61,086 nucleotides of DNA from a virus. Below the pieces are notes generated by a model. The model was not told the DNA's origin. It searched no databases and saw only the letters and a list, made by a program, of their open reading frames with translations. The position numbers and the translations under genes are program-made. Shown one piece after another: positions 15,322 to 24,123 of the stretch (position 1 is its first letter; every line of letters begins with the position of its first letter). The stretch is taken from the IMG/VR virus record IMGVR_UViG_3300028837_001401, positions 1 to 61,086 of that record; one strand, written 5' to 3'.

Positions 15322-15562
15322 TGGGTTAAGAAAACGAGATGTGTCTATAATGGCGGACAGTCTCATCGCTGCCACCAGAATGCAGAACTATTTTGTCAAG
15401 CCTTTCACAGATTTCAAAAAGCCCAGGAAGCGGTTCACCAGACGTGAGGTCTTCGAGATGGGGCTGGCTATATTTCATAATAGGATGCAGATAGAGATAA
15501 ACAAAGCGATAAAGGAGGATGAGGATGAACCGACCGATGATATACACTGTGTCGAGGGATAG
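15299..15562 (+). CDS. Hypothetical protein
   Basis: 87 residues overlapping DUF488 by 23 bases and the next gene by about 38. Basic N-terminus, then RFTRREVFEMGLAIFHNRM, which looks like the strand-helix part of a small DNA-binding or ribbon-helix-helix protein. Function unknown. Confidence 0.5.
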   Translation: MEKGSKLDGLRKRDVSIMADSLIAATRMQNYFVKPFTDFKKPRKRFTRREVFEMGLAIFHNRMQIEINKAIKEDEDEPTDDIHCVEG

Positions 15563-17003
15563 CTTGATGGCAGAGCAGGCGCGCGGAGTTGCCGTTCTGG
15601 ATCACGGTATCAACGCCAGAGCGTTCCGGTCGGCTAAAGAAGCACAGGAATATAGAGACAGGACAGGAGAGGATGTCACGGAGATTCAGGTCTTCGGGCC
15701 TCTGTCAATGGTAGAGGAGGCGGTGGGGCTGTTCCCTGGCGTCTCTGTAAGACAGGGGGCAAGTGATGGGCGGGTGCCCAAGAAACAGCCTGAGAATTTC
15801 CTATATAAACTACTGGAAAGGGTGCAGTTTTATCTGAGTAATTACGGATTAAGGCAATTTTGGGTGTTTATGACACACATGCTCATGAGAGGCTTTCATG
15901 GGTTCATGAAGTGTTTCGGAGTGGATGTGGTATACTTCCGGTGGTATGTGGGGCGAATAGGGCATCTGGCGTATAACACTCAGACGTTCATGAATAGCAT
16001 GAGCAAATACAGGAGGAAGCTCCTGATCGGTCTGCGTGACGACGGAGCGGCGAATCTGACTCTCCAGAAGATGTGGGGTCGGTTATTTACAAAGGTGATG
16101 TCAGGAGACCGCTGGAGGCGGGTATTTGATCACGTAGGTCTCAGGCGGTTGAAATACTACAGAGCGACAGCGTGGTATGGCGATGCTCACGTTCCTGCAC
16201 AAACACAGGACTGGAGGAGGCATGTGTATTTCACTGATGAGGAGATCGCCATGGGCGAGGCGAGTCTCAGGAGGATGGGAGTTCCCGAAGGGGCGGAGTT
16301 TGTATGTGTCCATGCCCGAGATCCAGCATATCTGGATACTATTGCTCCTGGGGCGGATTGGTCGTACCACGACTTCAGGGATTGCAATATCGACAATTTC
16401 AGACTTGCCGCCGAATATCTCACCACCAAGGGTCTTTACGTGATCCGTCTCTCACAGGTTGCCGAAAAGCCGTTTGTAGTGGAAGGAAACGAGAAGGTTA
16501 TTGACTATGCTAGCCTCTACAGGACGGATTTCATGGACATCTATCTGATGGCAAAATGCCTCTTTTTGTTGGGTTCGTGCTCAGGTGTCGCTCAGGTTTC
16601 GACTATATTTGGCCGACCTGTTGCGATGACAAACTGGGTTCACTGCGAACTGATGACATGTTTCAGGGAGGGCGATCTACTGATACCGAAACGGCATGTG
16701 CGGTATGGAGAGGAGATGTCTCTCCGGGAAATACTTGACACAGGTGCGGGGAGATTGATCAAGGGCGAACGCTATGTCGAGCACGGGATCGAACTGATAG
16801 AGAATAACCCAGCAGAGATCCTTGGTCTCGCTGTGGAGATGTTGGAAAGAGTGAGAGGGAGATGGGAGTGGAGCATACAAGAGCGGGAAATGGTGGGAAA
16901 GTTTCGGAGTATTATCGACAGGGGAGGGCTTCTGTGTCACGGCTCTCCTGTGATGATCGGGTGGCACTATGCAAAGAAAAATGCGGGGTGGCTGGAAGGA
17001 TGA
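15525..17003 (+). CDS. TIGR04372-type glycosyltransferase, copy 1
   Basis: 492 residues from ATG 15525 (AAGGAGG six bases upstream). A hydrophobic patch near 110-145 may contact the membrane. The C-terminal half has the family blocks: RIGHLAYNTQTF, VCVHARDPAYLDTIAP, WSYHDFRDCNIDNF, DFMDIYLMAKC and GSCSGVAQVSTIFGRP. These putative sugar transferases are found in surface-polysaccharide clusters. A paralogue with the same blocks is at 29378. Probably adds a sugar to a surface glycan or virion protein; the donor and acceptor are unknown. Confidence 0.75.
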   Translation: MNRPMIYTVSRDSLMAEQARGVAVLDHGINARAFRSAKEAQEYRDRTGEDVTEIQVFGPLSMVEEAVGLFPGVSVRQGASDGRVPKKQPENFLYKLLERVQFYLSNYGLRQFWVFMTHMLMRGFHGFMKCFGVDVVYFRWYVGRIGHLAYNTQTFMNSMSKYRRKLLIGLRDDGAANLTLQKMWGRLFTKVMSGDRWRRVFDHVGLRRLKYYRATAWYGDAHVPAQTQDWRRHVYFTDEEIAMGEASLRRMGVPEGAEFVCVHARDPAYLDTIAPGADWSYHDFRDCNIDNFRLAAEYLTTKGLYVIRLSQVAEKPFVVEGNEKVIDYASLYRTDFMDIYLMAKCLFLLGSCSGVAQVSTIFGRPVAMTNWVHCELMTCFREGDLLIPKRHVRYGEEMSLREILDTGAGRLIKGERYVEHGIELIENNPAEILGLAVEMLERVRGRWEWSIQEREMVGKFRSIIDRGGLLCHGSPVMIGWHYAKKNAGWLEG

Positions 17004-17062
17004 TAACTATGAGAGAGAATATAGAGGTATTGAAACGTATGATTGACGAGGGCGATCGATGA
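17000..17062 (+). CDS. Tiny putative peptide, translationally coupled
   Basis: 20 codons, MITMRENIEVLKRMIDEGDR, starting in an ATGA overlap with the glycosyltransferase stop and ending in an ATGA overlap with the next start. It may only serve to carry ribosomes across the junction. Confidence 0.3.
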   Translation: MITMRENIEVLKRMIDEGDR

Positions 17063-17295
17063 AAGTTATGTTGACAGCGTTCGGTGAGAGGCTGAAGAGT
17101 AAGATCATGGAGTTTCCGGAGGAGACGCCGCCGAAGATTCACCTAAACTTGCCGTTTGAGAATATACGGCTCTATGGTGGTGATGAGCCAGCGAGCGGCA
17201 AGCAAGCTCGTGGTGAGTTTGTGTTCACGAGGCAGTATTTGATAAAGGGCGATGAGCCTGTTGCGATATACGCACTCACGAGGCTGGAGGTTTGA
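17059..17295 (+). CDS. Hypothetical protein
   Basis: 78 residues with alternating charged strands. It overlaps the tiny peptide upstream by 4 bases and its stop overlaps the next ATG/GTG. No family recognised. Confidence 0.5.
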   Translation: MKVMLTAFGERLKSKIMEFPEETPPKIHLNLPFENIRLYGGDEPASGKQARGEFVFTRQYLIKGDEPVAIYALTRLEV

Positions 17296-17296
17296 T

Positions 17297-17524
17297 GTGT
17301 TCTATCAGTTGATAACAATACTGGGGGCACTCCTGACGGGGGTGGGGTACTATTTCAACATCCGGAAGAAACGGATCTGCTTCTGGATCTGGATCGTCGG
17401 CAACTTGGTGTGGTTGTCGAGTTGTCTGATAATAACGAATTGGGGTCTGATATTGACAAACACAACGTTTATTGGGGTGAATTTTGTGGGATGGCGCAAA
17501 TGGAGGAAAGAAGATGAGCGATAA
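17297..17524 (+). CDS. Small PnuC-like membrane protein
   Basis: 75 residues from GTG 17297 with GGAGG at 17285-17289. Three hydrophobic segments with YYFNIRKKRICFWIWIVGNLVW in the middle and GWRKW near the end. This resembles half-size members of the nicotinamide mononucleotide transporter (PnuC) family found in phages. It might import an NAD precursor or simply be a membrane protein of similar look. Confidence 0.5.
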   Translation: MFYQLITILGALLTGVGYYFNIRKKRICFWIWIVGNLVWLSSCLIITNWGLILTNTTFIGVNFVGWRKWRKEDER

Positions 17525-19091
17525 AATAGTGAAGATGGGAGATATTCAGTTATTACAGGAGAAACTAGCGGTGTTGAAACAGGAGGGCAAGAGGATTGCT
17601 CTTGCTCATGGGTGTTTCGACTGTCTGCACATCGGGCACATTTTCTACTTGAAAGAGGCGAAGGCGGATGCGGATGTGCTGATCGTGAGTGTGACACCTG
17701 ACATATATGTCAAAGGGCAGAAAGGAGCGATGAGGCCGTATTACTCAGAGGAGATACGCATGGGGGGGTTAGCTGCACTTGGATGTGTGGATTACGTCGT
17801 CTTGAATAATGATGACTGGGCAGTTCCTGTGATCGATGCGATCCAGCCTCACATATACGCAAAGGGTGTGGAATATAAGGACGTCCCGAACTCCATGCTG
17901 GAAGCCGAGAGGACAGCCGTGGAGAGCCATGGGGGTGAGCTAGTTTTCATAGACGCCCCTGTCAAGAGTTCGGCATCGTTTGTTCTGAACCGCTGGGAAG
18001 GGCAGAAGATGTATGGGGAGGAGCTGGACGCCTTTCTACATCGGTTCAGGAGTGAGCATCCTGTTGATACTCTCCTCACGGCATTGGATAAGATAAAGGA
18101 GAGCAAGGTTCTGGTTATCGGCGAGACGATAATTGATGAGTACATATACACAAGCCAGCTAGGCGTCGCTCCCAAAAGTTCGGTTATCGCTCGACACTAC
18201 GAGTCGAGTGAGACGATGTATGGTGGGGCGTTTTTTGCTGCCCTAAACGCTGCCCAGTTAGCAGGTCAGGTGACTCTCCTGACGATGTTGGGGTCTGATG
18301 GAATGGGTTGGTGGAACGGTATGGAACAGAAGATGCCCAAGAATATGCGTGCTCATGTGATTTATGCCAATGATCGGCAGACTCCCAGGAAGAGCCGTTT
18401 GATTGATGGGAGGGAACACGAAGATCAGAGGAACATGTCGGAGCTATGCTACGGGACAAAATATGCGCCAATGATGAGTCAGGTATCGAGAAGTATAATC
18501 ACAGCAATAGACGATCTGGTTGCGCAGCATGACATGATCATGGTTGCCGACTTTGGACATGGAATGATAGACAATATCATCGGTGCTCATATCTCGAAAC
18601 AGCGTGGCTATCGGGGCAGGACTGGGAGGAGGTTCGTCTCGGTGATGACACAGACAAATGAGAGCAATACTCCGTTCAACACGCTCGGAAAGTACGGGAA
18701 TTTGGACTGTGTTATTCTTGACGACGATGAGGTAAAGGTGAATCTCAGAAGCCCCAGAGAGCCTGACGTAAACAGCCTTGATCATATTGCCCACATAAAC
18801 AGCTCCGACACTGTTGTGATGACAGTGGGGAGGAGAGGGGCATATATACGAAAGTATGGCGACCGACCGGAGCACGTTCCCGCCTTTCTGGTGCAAAACA
18901 CCGTGGATCGTATCGGAGCGGGCGATGCGTTCTATGCCGTCGCTTCGCAGGTAGCGAGGGCGGGTTACGGGTCGGATGTTATTGGTGTTCTGGGATGTCT
19001 GGCGGGTGCGATATGTTGCAAGTCGGTGGGCACGAGTCAGCCTGTTACGAGAGACGAGTTGATCCATACAATCAAGGTGGTGATGGCATAA
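17514..19091 (+). CDS. Cytidylyl/adenylyltransferase-PfkB kinase fusion (HldE-like, domains in reverse order)
   Basis: 525 residues, start ATG 17514 behind GGAGGA. Residues about 20-165 are a nucleotidyltransferase: ALAHGCFDCLHIGH holds the HxGH motif. Residues about 195-520 are a PfkB/ribokinase-type sugar kinase with VLVIGETIIDEYIY near the start and DRIGAGDAFYAVA near the end (anion hole and catalytic Asp). HldE, which makes ADP-heptose from heptose 7-phosphate, has the same two domains but kinase first. This protein probably makes an activated sugar, perhaps a heptose, for the glycosyltransferases nearby. Confidence 0.85.
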   Translation: MSDKIVKMGDIQLLQEKLAVLKQEGKRIALAHGCFDCLHIGHIFYLKEAKADADVLIVSVTPDIYVKGQKGAMRPYYSEEIRMGGLAALGCVDYVVLNNDDWAVPVIDAIQPHIYAKGVEYKDVPNSMLEAERTAVESHGGELVFIDAPVKSSASFVLNRWEGQKMYGEELDAFLHRFRSEHPVDTLLTALDKIKESKVLVIGETIIDEYIYTSQLGVAPKSSVIARHYESSETMYGGAFFAALNAAQLAGQVTLLTMLGSDGMGWWNGMEQKMPKNMRAHVIYANDRQTPRKSRLIDGREHEDQRNMSELCYGTKYAPMMSQVSRSIITAIDDLVAQHDMIMVADFGHGMIDNIIGAHISKQRGYRGRTGRRFVSVMTQTNESNTPFNTLGKYGNLDCVILDDDEVKVNLRSPREPDVNSLDHIAHINSSDTVVMTVGRRGAYIRKYGDRPEHVPAFLVQNTVDRIGAGDAFYAVASQVARAGYGSDVIGVLGCLAGAICCKSVGTSQPVTRDELIHTIKVVMA

Positions 19092-19396
19092 TGGCAGCGG
19101 TGAGGTTGGGGCATGAGACGTGGATGAAGATCCGGGTCAATAACATTGTCCGACATGGAAGTCATGGGATAACAAAAGATGTGCCGTATGGGGCTGTGGT
19201 AAATTTAGCGGAAGATGGTTTCTTTGAGTTAGCGAAACATGGAACGCAAGAGCAGCACGGAATCATCTGGAAGAGTCTTGACGATGAGGGGTATGTGGTG
19301 ATCGCCCTAAAGCCTGTGTATCTGATCATGGGAGAGGAAGGGCTTCAGGTGGTCTCGTTTGAGCAGGCGTGGAAGATGTACTATGAGGAGGATTGA
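19091..19396 (+). CDS. Hypothetical protein
   Basis: 101 residues, starting in a one-base overlap (TAATG) with the fusion enzyme. Beta-rich with VPYGAVVNLAEDGFFEL and a hydrophobic end. No known family recognised; it belongs to the same translation unit as the sugar genes. Confidence 0.55.
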   Translation: MAAVRLGHETWMKIRVNNIVRHGSHGITKDVPYGAVVNLAEDGFFELAKHGTQEQHGIIWKSLDDEGYVVIALKPVYLIMGEEGLQVVSFEQAWKMYYEED

Positions 19397-19397
19397 A

Positions 19398-20516
19398 ATG
19401 AATGTGAGGATGGACACACACAAGCTGATGTGGCATAGGGATGTGATGGAGAGAGTCGTCAGGGATGACAGAAGGGGTGGGAATGTTGTACCCATAACTA
19501 TTGAAGTGTCGCCTGTAAACTTCTGTAACCACTCGTGCATTTTCTGCGGGCTGGATGGGGCAAAGGGTCATGAGAAACTGGACGTTGATCGGTTGAGACA
19601 GGTTCAGTTTTTCAGGAAAATGGCGATGAGAGGCCTCAAAGGGGTTACTATCTCAGGGGAGGGCGAGCCATGTTTGCATCCAGAATTGTCATGTCTGATC
19701 AATGATATGGTGAGCAAAGGGCTTGATGTGGGGCTTGCTACAAATGGGAGTGTCAATCCGGAATGGGATGAAATCCTTTCGGTGTTGACATGGTTGCGTT
19801 TCAGTGTTGATGCAGCGGATGGTCTTACTTACAAGAAAGTACACCGCCCGCCGTATGGAATAACACTGGATGGTGTTCTGGACAATATCCGCCAATGTTT
19901 GGAGATCAGGCGGCAAAGGGAACTTGATGTGACTATTGGTATGCAGTATGTGATTGTGCCCGGGTACAACGATAAGGGACTCCCTGAGTTTCTGGCAATG
20001 ATCTACAACAGTAATGTATTATCGAGTCTGGACTATATCACTTTCAAGCCATACAGCCCGAATCCGGGTATGGACACAGGGCTTTTGCCAAGTGAGCCGC
20101 CTGAATGGTCTCAGGTGGAGAGTTATCTCAGACTGATCGAGGTTCTGGCAGAGGAGTATAGCGGCCGTGGGGTGAGGTTTCCGGAAGTCAAAACCCGCAG
20201 GAACGCTTTCGAGGCGATGTATAGAGAGACATCGTTTGAACATTGTTATGCCCTGCCTCTGGGTGGATACATGGACGCCAAAGGAGACTTTTATTCATGT
20301 ATTGTGGGGCCTCGTGAGGATATGCTGGCAGGAAGTGTGTATGATGGTTACCTCGATGTGCTCCTGGACGGTATGGAACGGAGTGAGCATATCCGATGGG
20401 CACGGAACGGTCTGGACTGTCAGACGGAGTGCCGAAAGAACTGCCGCTTTGCGAGACATAACGAGTTCCTGACGGAGATCATCGAGAATCCACCGGGGCA
20501 CATAAACTTTATCTGA
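19398..20516 (+). CDS. Radical SAM enzyme with SPASM-like C-terminus
   Basis: 372 residues from ATG 19398 (AGGAGG at 19386-19391). VNFCNHSCIFCGLDG carries C43-x3-C47-x2-C50, the 4Fe-4S ligand set of radical SAM enzymes, followed by GEGEPCLHPEL and the TNGS turn. The C-terminal Cys group (CYALPLGGYMDAKGDFYSC, then CQTECRKNC) fits a SPASM-type auxiliary cluster domain. Such enzymes modify peptides, proteins or sugars. Its place between a sugar-activating enzyme and transketolase suggests sugar or virion-protein modification. Confidence 0.82.
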   Translation: MNVRMDTHKLMWHRDVMERVVRDDRRGGNVVPITIEVSPVNFCNHSCIFCGLDGAKGHEKLDVDRLRQVQFFRKMAMRGLKGVTISGEGEPCLHPELSCLINDMVSKGLDVGLATNGSVNPEWDEILSVLTWLRFSVDAADGLTYKKVHRPPYGITLDGVLDNIRQCLEIRRQRELDVTIGMQYVIVPGYNDKGLPEFLAMIYNSNVLSSLDYITFKPYSPNPGMDTGLLPSEPPEWSQVESYLRLIEVLAEEYSGRGVRFPEVKTRRNAFEAMYRETSFEHCYALPLGGYMDAKGDFYSCIVGPREDMLAGSVYDGYLDVLLDGMERSEHIRWARNGLDCQTECRKNCRFARHNEFLTEIIENPPGHINFI

Positions 20517-20534
20517 GGTTTGGGGGTGGAGTGT

Positions 20535-20852
20535 ATGGCAGACAGTATATGGGTAAGGCTGGGAGACGATCAGGAATTTGGAGAGATCGTGAGAGAGCTT
20601 CGGATCAAGACACACCGAACAGGTGCATCGGCGGAAATAGAGGAGGGAACGATCATCGAGTATCATCTGAACCAGGGGGAGAGCAAGCGTCTCAGGGCGA
20701 AGATGTTTACTCTCCGGGCGGCGAGGAATTTGAGAGACACGATCCTGACTATGGATGCTGTGACAAATCGAGAGTTTACTCTGTTGAAACTGCTCGTGAA
20801 GATGGAGCATATTGACTTTGATGGACTATTTCAAGAGGAGGTGAGTGACTAA
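20535..20852 (+). CDS. Hypothetical protein
   Basis: 105 residues, ATG 20535 after GGGGGTGGA. Charged, with helical RLRAKMFTLRAARNLRDTILTM. One-base overlap with the next gene. Not recognised. Confidence 0.55.
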   Translation: MADSIWVRLGDDQEFGEIVRELRIKTHRTGASAEIEEGTIIEYHLNQGESKRLRAKMFTLRAARNLRDTILTMDAVTNREFTLLKLLVKMEHIDFDGLFQEEVSD

Positions 20853-21058
20853 TGATCCGAGAGGAAGAGATTATATGTGCTATAGAAAAAGCGAAGGTGG
20901 CTCTGATGAGGACGGGCATGATCCGTGGACAGGACTACGCAGGCAGTACCGTTTTTCGAGAAGGTGGAGAGAAAGGCCTGATCGTGCAGCTAGCCACGGG
21001 AATACTACAGGCGAATGTGCTGGATGAGACACGTCGCAAGTTGGGGAGGGCGCCATAG
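20852..21058 (+). CDS. Hypothetical protein
   Basis: 68 residues, helix-strand-helix pattern (EEIICAIEKAKVALM; GLIVQLATGILQAN). Directly abuts the next gene. Not recognised. Confidence 0.5.
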   Translation: MIREEEIICAIEKAKVALMRTGMIRGQDYAGSTVFREGGEKGLIVQLATGILQANVLDETRRKLGRAP

Positions 21059-21511
21059 ATGAAGTTAAACAAGAGACTATTGGATGAAGCCCCAGAATCG
21101 TTCAAGGAAGCCTGTGAGGAGTTGTATTCCAGGGTGCTGGAATACATGCAACTGGCAGAAGTTGGTGAGGTTGCCTACATAGATGAGACAGGTGAGGAAA
21201 TCTATCTGAGGGCACTGGAGCGAGACAGATTCCAGGTGTATTCCGCGGATCGGCTTGTGATATGGAGAGCGGATCGGCTTGTGATATGGAGATATGTCAG
21301 GAGGTGGTTTCGAAAAGAGGTCGATATTCTGCTTCTGTATCGCCAGAAGGCGGAGTGTTTCACTGACTGTGATGATTTTGTGTTTGATAAAATTGACATG
21401 TGGCTTCACGTGGTTGGCGGGATGATAATAGAGGAGAAGGAAAAGCAGGAGAACGAGCGTCTCTGTGTGTGGGGCAAATGGGAAACGATAAACGAAAAGG
21501 AGAGCAAATGA
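21059..21511 (+). CDS. Hypothetical protein with an internal tandem duplication
   Basis: 150 residues. An exact 24-bp tandem repeat at 21245-21292 encodes ADRLVIWR twice in a row; without it the protein reads smoothly into YVRRWF. Otherwise acidic/helical with CFTDCDDF. The duplication keeps the frame and looks recent. It overlaps the transketolase start by 4 bases. Confidence 0.55.
   Translation: MKLNKRLLDEAPESFKEACEELYSRVLEYMQLAEVGEVAYIDETGEEIYLRALERDRFQVYSADRLVIWRADRLVIWRYVRRWFRKEVDILLLYRQKAECFTDCDDFVFDKIDMWLHVVGGMIIEEKEKQENERLCVWGKWETINEKESK
21245..21292 (+). repeat. 24-bp perfect tandem duplication
   Basis: Copies at 21245-21268 and 21269-21292 are identical and in frame. This marks a recent slip or duplication in an accessory gene. 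Confidence 0.9.
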
Positions 21512-22383
21512 CTGAGATGATTGAGAGAATGAAGAACAAGGCGTTATATATCAGACGAAAGACGGTGGAGATGTGTCACCATGCACGCATGGGGCACATT
21601 GCTCCTGTCTTCTCGTGTGCCGAGATACTGGCGGCGCTATACTATGGAGATGTTATGGTCTACCGCCCAGGAGAGCCTGACTGGGAAGGGAGGGACATCT
21701 TTGTGATGAGCAAGGGTCAGGCGTGTGCGGGTTTATATGCCATACTGGGAGACATCGGACATATACCGATGGAGGAGCTTGACGAGTATGGAGACGACGG
21801 ATCACGTCTCGGAGGACATGCCGATTCAGGCGTCCCTGGTGTGGATTTCTACACAGGATCTCTGGGGCACGGTCTGGGAGTTGCCGCAGGTATGGCACAG
21901 GCGATGAAGATAAAGGGTGACAAAAAAGTGTCAACAGAGAATCGCAGGAGAGTCTTCTGCCTCCTGGGCGATGGTGAGTGCCAGGAGGGGTCTGTGTGGG
22001 AGGCAGCGTGGTATGCCGCCGCTCATAAGTTAGACAACTTAGTCGCTATCGTTGACGCAAACAGACAGCAGGCGACAGACTATGCCCCTGATGTGGTGTC
22101 GGAAGACGTATATTTCAAAGACAAACAGAGGTGGGAAAGTTCCGGATGGGCTGTGATTTCTGTGCCGGACGGGCACGATGTTGTATCGGTGAAGGGGGCG
22201 CTTGACTCTGCCAAACGGTATTATAAAGGCCGCCCAAAGGTTATCATCGCCAATACGATCAAAGGGAAAGGCGTTCCTGAGATCGAGCGGGTGATAATAT
22301 GGCACTATCGTGTGCCGACAACAGCGGAGGAGTGCTCCTGGTTCAACAGGGCACTGGATTTGAACTTACAACCAACGGCATAA
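21508..22383 (+). CDS. Transketolase N-terminal (TPP-binding) subunit
   Basis: 291 residues from ATG 21508. MGHIAPVFSCAEILAALYY opens the domain; GSLGHGLGVAAGMAQA and GDGECQEGSVWEAAWYAA...N (GDG-x24-N-type thiamine diphosphate motif) complete it. It is half of a two-subunit transketolase; the pyrimidine-binding half is at 22797. Two-subunit transketolases often make sugar phosphates for surface glycans. One small gene and a CTTACTTA palindrome separate the two halves. Confidence 0.92.
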   Translation: MTEMIERMKNKALYIRRKTVEMCHHARMGHIAPVFSCAEILAALYYGDVMVYRPGEPDWEGRDIFVMSKGQACAGLYAILGDIGHIPMEELDEYGDDGSRLGGHADSGVPGVDFYTGSLGHGLGVAAGMAQAMKIKGDKKVSTENRRRVFCLLGDGECQEGSVWEAAWYAAAHKLDNLVAIVDANRQQATDYAPDVVSEDVYFKDKQRWESSGWAVISVPDGHDVVSVKGALDSAKRYYKGRPKVIIANTIKGKGVPEIERVIIWHYRVPTTAEECSWFNRALDLNLQPTA

Positions 22384-22398
22384 GTTTTGCCCGTTTCA

Positions 22399-22419
22399 CT
22401 TACTTACATGATAAGGAAG
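22399..22419. promoter_or_regulatory. CTTACTTA palindrome, copy 3
   Basis: Arms CTTACTTA (22399-22406) and TAAGGAAG (22412-22419) around CATGA; mismatch again at arm position 4. It lies in the gap between the transketolase N-subunit gene and the next gene. Confidence 0.5.
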
Positions 22420-22428
22420 GGATAGAGG

Positions 22429-22797
22429 ATGGGTATTTTCAGGATCGTGAGAGGAAGTCGAGCAAGGGAAAGAGAATATGAGAAGATGAGAATGATGCGC
22501 TTTCCGCTCCAGAACCAGAGTCTCGTTGCCTGGTGTGTTCGATACTGTATGGGGTCAGTGGAAATGGCTGAAAAGGCGATGACACAAGCCTGCCGTATGA
22601 TGAAGATCAATGCGGGTGATAGGAGTCTGAAGGCACTCAACAGTGAAGTGAGGATCATTGTCTCCGATGAAGACAGGGAGCGGTTGAAGCATCTGAATCC
22701 CTTGTGTCAGATAATACACGCCGAGATAGACTGTGGCGATGACGATGTGTGGGAGATTCTGCATGAGATGTGGGATAACCCGGGAGGATATTACTGA
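22429..22797 (+). CDS. Hypothetical protein between the transketolase halves
   Basis: 122 residues behind a palindrome and GATAGAGG. Basic N-terminus, then SLVAWCVRYCMGSVEMAEKAM and an acidic end. Overlaps the transketolase C-subunit start by one base. Separating the two transketolase halves makes it look like a later insertion with its own control element. Confidence 0.55.
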   Translation: MGIFRIVRGSRAREREYEKMRMMRFPLQNQSLVAWCVRYCMGSVEMAEKAMTQACRMMKINAGDRSLKALNSEVRIIVSDEDRERLKHLNPLCQIIHAEIDCGDDDVWEILHEMWDNPGGYY

Positions 22798-23978
22798 TGA
22801 GAGAATACTTTTGGAAGGTTATACATGAGTTGATGAAAGAGGATGAGCGGATCGTTATCCTTATGTCAGACACAGGGTTCAAGGTTCTGGATGACATCCG
22901 TGAGGAGTTCGGTGACAGGCGATGCTTCGATGTGGGAATAGCGGAGCAGAACATGATCTCCGTGGCAGCAGGCATGGCGTCTGAAGGTCTCCGACCGATA
23001 TGCTATGCTATTGTCCCGTTTGTCACGAACAGGTGTCTTGAGCAGATCCGTGATGATATATGCACGAAGAGCCTGGATGTGAAGCTGGTGGGCATCGGAG
23101 CGGGATTCGATTATCACATGCTGGGATCAACACACCACTCTGAGGGCGATATTGCCACGATGCGGGCGCTGCCCAACATGATGATCTATCAGCCATCAGA
23201 TAAGGAATCCACAAAGATCCTTGCGGAGAGAATGATGGGGTCAGCGAGGCCTTGTTATTTCAGGCTCTCACGATACGGTCAGGAGTCGTTGTACCGCAAG
23301 AGGAGGGAGTTCTGTGGCTTCCAGCTTGTGCCCGGAAGTGGAGGAAATCCTGTTATTATCTCCTCTGGAGTCGTGCTAGAGGAGGTTCTGAAGGCGGTGG
23401 AGATTGTCCGCAAAAACACCGACCCGAAAATGAGCTGTTCGGTGCTCGACGTGGGGTGTCTGAAGGGTTACGATCTGGACACAGTTGCCCTTCTGGGTGC
23501 CGTATCGGGTAGTGATAGGGTATTCACGGTTGAGGAGCACACGCACGTGGGCGGATTGGCGGATCTGGTGAATTCCGTGATTGAGGAACGGCCGCCGCTT
23601 GAGCGCCCGATGGTGACACGCATTGGTATACCTGACACGTTTCTGCCAAAATACGGGTCGAGGGAATATCTGCTCAGGGAGTCGGGTCTCCATGCCGAGT
23701 CGATTGCCGAGCGGATACTGGAGAAGTATCCCAACAGAAGGCGCAAACACGGGATCGAGGTCTATGGGCGCACAAACCAGTCACGGTCGAGAGAGGATCA
23801 CGTCGTTATCGGGAGGACTGAACCAGACTATATTGAGAAGTGCGGACTGGGTTACTTGTATATTGTGCAGGGCGGCAAACTAAACGGGGTCAGGTTCAAC
23901 TCAGTTGACGGGGTTAGACATGTGATCGGGGAATTGGAGTTGATGGTTGAAAATGCCGAGAAAGTCGAGAATCCGTAG
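22797..23978 (+). CDS. Transketolase C-terminal (pyrimidine-binding) subunit
   Basis: 393 residues. The pyrimidine-binding domain has FDVGIAEQNMISVAAGMASEG, including the catalytic Glu of IAEQN; the C-terminal transketolase domain follows (VFTVEEHTHVGGLADLV). About 80 extra residues at the end (from about 315) are not part of the usual subunit. With the N-subunit at 21508 it should make an active enzyme moving two-carbon units between sugar phosphates. This could supply sedoheptulose 7-phosphate for the HldE-like enzyme. Confidence 0.9.
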   Translation: MREYFWKVIHELMKEDERIVILMSDTGFKVLDDIREEFGDRRCFDVGIAEQNMISVAAGMASEGLRPICYAIVPFVTNRCLEQIRDDICTKSLDVKLVGIGAGFDYHMLGSTHHSEGDIATMRALPNMMIYQPSDKESTKILAERMMGSARPCYFRLSRYGQESLYRKRREFCGFQLVPGSGGNPVIISSGVVLEEVLKAVEIVRKNTDPKMSCSVLDVGCLKGYDLDTVALLGAVSGSDRVFTVEEHTHVGGLADLVNSVIEERPPLERPMVTRIGIPDTFLPKYGSREYLLRESGLHAESIAERILEKYPNRRRKHGIEVYGRTNQSRSREDHVVIGRTEPDYIEKCGLGYLYIVQGGKLNGVRFNSVDGVRHVIGELELMVENAEKVENP

Positions 23979-24123
23979 AAACTGCCCGAAGTGTGGAAGT
24001 CTATATGAGAAGGATCATTTCTGCCTCGCTACAGAGAAGATGAAACGGGTGCTTCTCGAAAAGGAGAACGGACTGAAAATATGGGTCGAATTTGGTCTAA
24101 AGCCCGGAGAGAAGTTCCGGTAA
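23953..24123 (+). CDS. Small zinc-ribbon protein
   Basis: 56 residues: MPRKSRIRRNCPKCGSLYE with CPKC, then a third Cys, FCLATEKMKR, and a basic end. It overlaps the transketolase by 26 bases and the lipoprotein start by 43. The N-terminal CPxCGSLYE resembles CPICGNWESLYD in the small protein at 25078, so the two are probably related. Confidence 0.5.
   Translation: MPRKSRIRRNCPKCGSLYEKDHFCLATEKMKRVLLEKENGLKIWVEFGLKPGEKFR

Noticed and set aside
15299-23978. Diversity-generating retroelement
   Set aside because: No reverse transcriptase and no adenine-rich template/variable repeat pair is visible.
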